The notes under the pieces were generated by a model. The model made no database searches, was not told the DNA's origin, and saw nothing but the letters and a program-made list of their open reading frames with translations. The position numbers and the translations under genes are program-made. Shown piece after piece: positions 53,747-58,870 of a stretch of 58,870 nucleotides of DNA. Position 1 is the stretch's first letter, and each line of letters starts with the position of its first letter. The stretch is from Oscillospiraceae bacterium (GTDB lineage Bacteria > Bacillota > Clostridia > Oscillospirales > Acutalibacteraceae): contig SVPZ01000015.1 of the NCBI GenBank assembly GCA_015065605.1, positions 1 to 58,870 on the forward strand, read 5' to 3'.

Positions 53747-56035
53747 ATGGAACAGATGACAGGACTTGATTTTAAAATCAAGGAAATGGCGGGACGTATT
53801 AAGGAACTGAGAGAAATCGAAGGCCTTACTCCCGAAGAAATGGCAGTAAAAACTGCCGTATCTACAGATGAATATATTCAGTGCGAAGCAGGTAACAGTG
53901 ACTTAAACTTTGCTTTTATTTACCGTTGCGCTCTTGCGCTTAACGTTAACGTTACCGATATTATCGAGGGTTACAGTCCCCGACTTAAATCATATACGGT
54001 AACACGTTCGGGTGCAGGTCAAAAAATTGCTCAGGCACACGGTATGACCTACTATAACCTTGCTTATGCTTTCCAGAATAAAATTGCCGAACCTCTTTAC
54101 GTTCGCAGTATCTATAGCGAGGAAGCTCAGCACAGGGATATTGAACTGACCACCCATGCAGGTCAGGAACTTGATATCATTATTGAAGGTCAGCTTATGG
54201 TACAGGTTGGCGAACACAAGGAAGTTTTGGGCCCCGGCGACAGCATTTATTACGATAGTGACGTTGCCCACGGTATGATTGCTATAGGCGGAAAGGACTG
54301 TCTTTTCTACGCTATCGTTCTTAATCCTACGGGTGAGCCTATTCCCGAACTTCTTCCTGCAAAAACAGTTCTTGAGCCTAAGGCTGTTAAAAAGGATACC
54401 AAGGAAAGAATTTATCAGAAGTTTATTGACGTTACCGAAGATGCAAACGGTACTCCTACTTCCATTAAATTTAAAAATACCGAGAAATTCAATTTCGGCT
54501 TTGACCTTATTGATGCCCTTGCTGACAGAGAACCTGAGAAACTTGCTATGCTTCATATTTCGAAGGATAAAACCGAAAGAAGACTTACCTTTAAGGATAT
54601 TAAGAAGGCTTCTAACCAGTGCGCTAATTACTTTAAGTCTTTGGGTATTAAAAAGGGCGACAGAGTAATGCTTGTTTTAAAGCGTCATTATCAGTTCTGG
54701 TTTGCTGTGATTGGTCTTAATAAGCTTGGCGCAATTGCTATTCCTGCAACAAATCAGCTTTTAGAGCACGACTTTGAATATCGCTTTAATGCGGCAGGTG
54801 TAAGTACAATTATTTGTACTGCAGACGGCGACACCGCAAATCAGGTTGACATTGCCGCCGCTAAAGCACCTTCTCTTATAAATAAGCTTATCGTTGGCGG
54901 TGAAAAGGAAGGCTGGAGAAACTTTGACGAGGAATATACCCTCTATAGCACCCACTATAACAGAACAGAGGATGCTCCGGGTGGAGAAGACCTTATGCTT
55001 ATGTTCTTTACCTCGGGTACTACGGGTTATCCCAAAATCGCCGCTCATAACTATAAATATGCTCTCGGTCATTTCCATACTGCAAAGTATTGGCATACCG
55101 TTGACCCCGACGGACTTCACTTTACAATTTCCGATACGGGTTGGGCAAAATCAATGTGGGGTAAACTTTACGGACAGTGGCTTTGCGAAGCGGCAATATT
55201 CGTTTATGACTTTGACCGCTTTGATGCCGCAGATATTCTCCCGATGTTTGCTAAATATAAGATAACCACCTTCTGCGCACCTCCTACAATGCTCAGAATG
55301 ATGATAAAACAGGATATATCCAAATACGATTTCTCTTCCGTAACTCATATGACTACGGCAGGCGAAGCGCTTAACCCTGAGGTTTACCGTCAGTTTGAAA
55401 AGGCTACCGGTCTTCATATTCTCGAAGGCTTCGGTCAGACCGAAAGCACTATGATAATCGGTAATATGATTGGTTCAAGCCATAAAATCGGTTCTATGGG
55501 TAAGCCTGCTCCTATTTACGACGTTGATATCGTTGACAGTGAAGGTAAAAGTGTTCCCGACGGTGAGGTTGGCGAAATCGTTATTAACGTTAAGGACGGC
55601 GCTCCCTGTGGACTCTTTACGGGTTACTATCTTAACGAAGAAAAGACTAAGGAAGTATGGCACGACGGATATTATCACACGGGCGATACCGCTTGGCGTG
55701 ATGAAGACGGCTTCTTCTGGTACGTTGGCCGTGTGGATGACGTTATTAAGTCTTCCGGTTACCGTATCGGACCCTTTGAAATCGAAAGCGTTATTATGGA
55801 ACTTCCTTACGTTCTCGAATGCGGTGTATCTGCCGCACCTGATGAAGTAAGAGGTCAGGTTGTTAAAGCAAGTATCGTTTTGGTAAACGGCACCGAGCCT
55901 ACCGAAGAACTTAAAAAAGAAATTCAGAAGTACGTTAAGGACAGAACTGCTCCTTATAAGTACCCACGTATCGTAGTATTCAGAGATAGCCTCCCAAAAA
56001 CTACAAGTGGAAAAATTCAGAGAAATAAGTTATAA
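53747..56035 (+). CDS. XRE-cupin-acyl-CoA synthetase fusion, paralogue 2 (Val T-box)
   Basis: 762 residues, the same three domains as paralogue 1: XRE (about 12-70), cupin (about 122-195), AMP-forming ligase (about 230-762). Motifs: MFFTSGTTGYPKIAAHNY (about 422-439), EGFGQTEST (about 560-568) and the final TTSGKIQRNKL with the catalytic Lys. The ligase halves of the two paralogues are far closer to each other than the XRE halves. RBS ACGGAG. The next gene starts 24 nt downstream with no terminator, so the Val T-box probably also governs the Vor-type operon. I infer isobutyrate as substrate. Confidence 0.85.
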   Translation: MEQMTGLDFKIKEMAGRIKELREIEGLTPEEMAVKTAVSTDEYIQCEAGNSDLNFAFIYRCALALNVNVTDIIEGYSPRLKSYTVTRSGAGQKIAQAHGMTYYNLAYAFQNKIAEPLYVRSIYSEEAQHRDIELTTHAGQELDIIIEGQLMVQVGEHKEVLGPGDSIYYDSDVAHGMIAIGGKDCLFYAIVLNPTGEPIPELLPAKTVLEPKAVKKDTKERIYQKFIDVTEDANGTPTSIKFKNTEKFNFGFDLIDALADREPEKLAMLHISKDKTERRLTFKDIKKASNQCANYFKSLGIKKGDRVMLVLKRHYQFWFAVIGLNKLGAIAIPATNQLLEHDFEYRFNAAGVSTIICTADGDTANQVDIAAAKAPSLINKLIVGGEKEGWRNFDEEYTLYSTHYNRTEDAPGGEDLMLMFFTSGTTGYPKIAAHNYKYALGHFHTAKYWHTVDPDGLHFTISDTGWAKSMWGKLYGQWLCEAAIFVYDFDRFDAADILPMFAKYKITTFCAPPTMLRMMIKQDISKYDFSSVTHMTTAGEALNPEVYRQFEKATGLHILEGFGQTESTMIIGNMIGSSHKIGSMGKPAPIYDVDIVDSEGKSVPDGEVGEIVINVKDGAPCGLFTGYYLNEEKTKEVWHDGYYHTGDTAWRDEDGFFWYVGRVDDVIKSSGYRIGPFEIESVIMELPYVLECGVSAAPDEVRGQVVKASIVLVNGTEPTEELKKEIQKYVKDRTAPYKYPRIVVFRDSLPKTTSGKIQRNKL

Positions 56036-56059
56036 TAAAAGGACAAAGGAGGAAGGGCA

Positions 56060-56722
56060 ATGTTTGATAAAAGAATTACGCTTTTTTGCGGTCATTACGG
56101 AAGCGGTAAAACCAATATTGCGGTAAATGCGGCGTTAAAGCTTAGTGAAGAATATAAAAATATTGCTCTTGCCGACCTTGATATAGTTAATCCTTATTTC
56201 AGAACAAAAGACAGCAGCAGTATGCTCAGTGAAAAGGGAATAAGACTTATTTGTTCCGAGTACGCTAATTCAAACGTTGATATTCCTGCGCTTCCTGCCG
56301 AGATTTATGCTATTACCGACGATAAAAATCTGAAAAGCGTCGTTGATATCGGCGGAGATGACAGAGGCGCTTACGTTCTGGGCAGAATAAGTGAGAAAAT
56401 CGTCAGTGAAAACGATTATGATATGCTTATGGTAATAAACAGTTACCGTCCGTTAACAAGGGACGCTCAGTCAACTATGGAAGTGTTAAACGAAATCGAA
56501 ACCGCTGCGAAAATAAAATTTACAGGACTTATAAACAATTCTAATCTGGGTGAAGAAACTACCCCCGAAGACGTACTTGCTTCACTTGAATACGCCCAAA
56601 GCGTATCAAAGGCTACCGGTCTTCCTATAGTTGCAACCACCGTAAAAGAGGAATTATATGAGGCTTTACTGGGAAAAATCGAAAATCTTTTCCCGCTTAA
56701 GCTTCAGGAAAAAATTATGTAG
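56060..56722 (+). CDS. P-loop ATPase (CobQ/ParA-like) of the Vor operon
   Basis: 220 residues. Walker A is HYGSGKTNIAVNAAL (about 12-26) and DLDIVNPYFRTKD (about 40-52) follows as a switch region; DIGGDDRGAY (about 96-105) resembles Walker B. The fold is of the SIMIBI class of maturation or partitioning ATPases. It has a strong RBS (AAAGGAGGAAGGG). Its place between ligase and oxidoreductase suggests a role in assembling or activating one of them; this is inference. There is no partner ParB. Confidence 0.7.
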   Translation: MFDKRITLFCGHYGSGKTNIAVNAALKLSEEYKNIALADLDIVNPYFRTKDSSSMLSEKGIRLICSEYANSNVDIPALPAEIYAITDDKNLKSVVDIGGDDRGAYVLGRISEKIVSENDYDMLMVINSYRPLTRDAQSTMEVLNEIETAAKIKFTGLINNSNLGEETTPEDVLASLEYAQSVSKATGLPIVATTVKEELYEALLGKIENLFPLKLQEKIM

Positions 56723-56775
56723 ATTACACATTTATTGTGCGTATCGTAATATTAATTTGCTAAGGAGTGTTTAAT

Positions 56776-56982
56776 TTGGCAAAGTTAACCTTTAAAACCG
56801 ACAACTGTAAAGGTTGCGGACTGTGCGTAGATGCCTGTCCCAAACAGGTGCTTATTCTCGCTCAGGACAAAATCAACAAAAAAGGACACCATCCCGTAGA
56901 AGCCGCTAATATCGAGGCTTGTATCGGCTGTGCATTCTGTGCAACAATGTGTCCCGACTGTATTATTAAGGTAGAAAGGTAG
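56776..56982 (+). CDS. 2[4Fe-4S] ferredoxin-like subunit (VorD/KorD)
   Basis: 68 residues from TTG 56776, placed 8 nt after AAGGAG; a GTG at 56767 overlaps that RBS. Two cluster motifs: CKGCGLCVDACP (about 12-23) and CIGCAFCATMCP (about 49-60). It passes electrons between the oxidoreductase and ferredoxin and is encoded first, as in many four-subunit 2-oxoacid oxidoreductases. Confidence 0.87.
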   Translation: MAKLTFKTDNCKGCGLCVDACPKQVLILAQDKINKKGHHPVEAANIEACIGCAFCATMCPDCIIKVER

Positions 56983-56991
56983 TGAAGAAAA

Positions 56992-58056
56992 GTGGCAGAT
57001 AAAGTTTTAATGAAAGGTAATGAAGCTATTGCAGAAGCTGCTATAGTTGCAGGATGCCGTCACTATTTCGGCTATCCTATTACTCCTCAGACAGAAATTG
57101 CCGCTTATATGGCAAAGCGTATGCCCAAAATCGGCGGAACCTTCCTTCAGGCTGAAAGTGAAATTGCCGCTATCAATATGGTTTACGGCGTTGCTTCTAC
57201 AGGTAAGCGTGTAATGACCTCTTCTTCAAGCCCCGGAATTTCCCTTAAGGGTGAAGGTCTTTCTTACCTTGCAGGCGCCGACCTTCCTTCTCTTGTCGTA
57301 AACGTTCAGAGAGGCGGCCCCGGTCTTGGCGGTATTCAGCCTTCTCAGTCTGACTATTTTCAGGCTACCAAAGCAGGCGGTCACGGAGATTTCAGAATGA
57401 TAGTTCTTGCTCCTGCTTCGGTTCAGGAAATGGCTGACCTTACCGTAAAGGGCTTTGAACTTGCAGATAAATACCGTATGACCTCTATGATTCTTGCAGA
57501 TGGTACTATGGGTCAGATGATGGAACCCGTTTCCCTTGACCTTGCAGTTAATCCGCCTATCGAAAAGCCTTGGGCTACTACGGGAACCAAGATGGAACGT
57601 GAGCATAATATCGTTAACTCTCTTTTCCTTGTTCCCGAAGAACTTGAAAAATCAAACTTTGAACGTTATGATCGTTATAAGTACATAGAAGAAAACGAAT
57701 GTATGTGGGAAGAATATCTTATGGACGATGCCGAAATTTGTATCGCTGCATTTGGTATTGCCGCACGTGTTTCCAAGAATGCTATCAACGAAGCAAGAAA
57801 ACAGGGTATAAAGGTTGGTCTTATCCGTCCCATAACCCTTTGGCCTTTCCCCAATGCGCCCTTCAAGAAGGCTGCAGACAAGGTTAGTCAGATTATTTCC
57901 GTTGAACTTTCTATGGGTCAGATGATAGATGACGTACGACTTGCCAGCGAGTGCAAGGTTCCCGTAACCCTAAGTAATCGTGCAGGCGGTATGATTCCTT
58001 CTCCCGAACAGGTACTTGACGCTATTAAAGAAGCAGCAAAAGGAGGCGCTAAATAA
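56992..58056 (+). CDS. vorB: 2-oxoacid:ferredoxin oxidoreductase alpha subunit, VorB-like
   Basis: 354 residues, GTG start. It has the pyrimidine-binding half of the TPP enzyme: GYPITPQTEIAAYMA (about 28-42) and SSSSPGISLKGEG (about 76-88), and the C-terminal domain II. Length and motifs match subunits annotated as 3-methyl-2-oxobutanoate dehydrogenase VorB; the closely related 2-oxoglutarate enzyme (KorA) is the main alternative. The reaction is reversible: 2-oxoacid + CoA + oxidised ferredoxin to acyl-CoA + CO2. It overlaps the next gene by one base. Confidence 0.8.
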   Translation: MADKVLMKGNEAIAEAAIVAGCRHYFGYPITPQTEIAAYMAKRMPKIGGTFLQAESEIAAINMVYGVASTGKRVMTSSSSPGISLKGEGLSYLAGADLPSLVVNVQRGGPGLGGIQPSQSDYFQATKAGGHGDFRMIVLAPASVQEMADLTVKGFELADKYRMTSMILADGTMGQMMEPVSLDLAVNPPIEKPWATTGTKMEREHNIVNSLFLVPEELEKSNFERYDRYKYIEENECMWEEYLMDDAEICIAAFGIAARVSKNAINEARKQGIKVGLIRPITLWPFPNAPFKKAADKVSQIISVELSMGQMIDDVRLASECKVPVTLSNRAGGMIPSPEQVLDAIKEAAKGGAK

Positions 58057-58811
58057 TGGTAGTATTTGATAAACCTCATGCACTTACCGATGCTCCCATG
58101 CATTATTGCCCCGGTTGTACTCACGGTATCGTTCACCGTCTTGTTGCCGAGGTTATTGATGAACTTGGTATTGAAGGCAAAACCATTGGTGTTGCTCCCG
58201 TTGGTTGCTCGGTTATGGCATATAACTATTTTAACTGTGATATGATTGAGGCTGCTCACGGACGTGCTCCTGCCGTTGCAACGGGTGTAAAACGTGCAGA
58301 CCCCGAAAACCATATTGTATTTACCTATCAGGGTGACGGTGACCTTGCTTCTATCGGTATGGCTGAAACAGTTCATTCCGCCGCAAGAAACGAAAACATT
58401 ACCGTTATCTTTATCAATAACGCTATTTACGGTATGACAGGCGGTCAGATGGCTCCTACCTCTCTTCCCGGTCAGGTTACTCAGACCTCTCCCTACGGCA
58501 GAGACGTTACTCAGTGCGGTTATCCCGTTAAGGTTTGCGAAATGCTTTCAAAACTTGACGGTCCCGAATATCTTGAAAGAGTAACCGTAAACAACGTTAA
58601 AAACATCAAAAACGCTAAGAAGGCTATTAAAAAGGCTTTCCAGAATCAGATTGACGGCAAAGGCTTCTCTCTTGTTGAAGTTGTGTCGAGCTGTCCTACC
58701 AACTGGGGTATGACTCCCAAGCAGGCGCTCCAGTGGATTGACGAAAAGATGATTCCTTATTATCCTCTTGGCGTTTATAAAGACAGAAGTGCAGATAAGG
58801 AGGAAGCATAA
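58056..58811 (+). CDS. 2-oxoacid:ferredoxin oxidoreductase beta subunit (TPP-binding)
   Basis: 251 residues. The N-terminal CPGCTHGIVHRL (about 22-33) and the TPP/Mg motif GDGDLASIGMAE...NNAIYGMTGGQ (about 94-133) mark the beta subunit. It is the catalytic partner of the VorB-like protein. The stop overlaps the next start by one base. Confidence 0.88.
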   Translation: MVVFDKPHALTDAPMHYCPGCTHGIVHRLVAEVIDELGIEGKTIGVAPVGCSVMAYNYFNCDMIEAAHGRAPAVATGVKRADPENHIVFTYQGDGDLASIGMAETVHSAARNENITVIFINNAIYGMTGGQMAPTSLPGQVTQTSPYGRDVTQCGYPVKVCEMLSKLDGPEYLERVTVNNVKNIKNAKKAIKKAFQNQIDGKGFSLVEVVSSCPTNWGMTPKQALQWIDEKMIPYYPLGVYKDRSADKEEA

Positions 58812-58870
58812 TGGCTACTACACAGTTTTTATTTTCAGGCTTTGGCGGTCAGGGTATTCTTTTCTCCGGT
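58811..58870 (+). CDS. 2-oxoacid:ferredoxin oxidoreductase gamma subunit, 5' end only
   Basis: Only 20 codons lie in the window. They read like the start of a gamma subunit, with the GFGGQGI motif at residues 10-16 that binds CoA in this family. It continues past the window end. Confidence 0.85.
   Translation, partial: MATTQFLFSGFGGQGILFSG

Noticed and set aside
57226-57606. Minus-strand open frame opposite the vorB-like gene
   Set aside because: Antisense shadow of a clear coding region with no promoter or RBS.

Overview
The window comes from a moderately AT-rich, low-GC Gram-positive anaerobe of the class Clostridia (Bacillota), most likely an uncultured gut or rumen lineage. The evidence is the gene order (dprA-topA-trmFO-plsX-rnc-smc-ftsY; yhbY-nadD-yqeK-rsfS-leuS; infC-rpmI-rplT), sporulation-type genes (yunB and ytvI families), T-box riboswitches, a dockerin-bearing surface protein and a ferredoxin-linked 2-oxoacid oxidoreductase. 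No phage, transposase or CRISPR locus is visible.

Layout. 1-391: 3' part of tRNA-Gly(GCC), its terminator and a chain of small hairpins. 392-8220: a 2430-residue secreted GLUG-repeat/LRR/dockerin protein and a DUF5662 gene. 8422-13102: cation:proton antiporter, then an overlapping MFS transporter, GH2 glycosidase and SLOG-domain gene. 13128-13446: a hairpin-rich repeat bracketed by inverted telomere-like heptamer arrays. 13439-16952: AraC-type regulator divergent from nagA and a NagB-like gene, then a histidine phosphatase. 16953-17816: tRNA-Leu(UAG) with a rearranged upstream region and a second hairpin chain. 17817-28615: cytidylate-kinase-like gene, yunB, an ACT-domain gene, ytvI, a DUF3343/class V aminotransferase pair, cdaA-cdaR, recD2-comF and an mreB homologue. 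28626-47420: long housekeeping operons for translation, DNA processing, lipid synthesis and chromosome segregation. 47471-48480: tRNA-Lys(UUU), hairpin chains and a four-helix-bundle (IVP-family) gene. 48631-50818: an unknown membrane protein and a COG2509-type FAD protein.

The most notable region is 50784-58870. Two paralogous genes, each encoding an XRE helix-turn-helix, a cupin and an AMP-forming acyl-CoA synthetase in one chain, are each preceded by their own promoter and T-box riboswitch. Reading the specifier at the canonical distance from the kink-turn gives AUC (Ile) for the first and GUA (Val) for the second. The second gene runs into a P-loop ATPase gene and a VorDBAC-like 2-oxoacid:ferredoxin oxidoreductase operon, cut off by the window end. 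I infer a branched-chain-amino-acid supply pathway: when tRNA-Ile or tRNA-Val is uncharged, the cell activates scavenged 2-methylbutyrate or isobutyrate to the CoA ester, and the ferredoxin enzyme carboxylates it reductively to the 2-oxoacid precursor of Ile or Val.

A second unusual theme is the hairpin chains. All three tRNA genes are followed, just past their terminators, by chains of short palindromes with triloops. The 8-nt spacers read one way in the first half and as reverse complements in the second half. One chain leads into the IVP-family gene, which is followed by a tandemly amplified chain.
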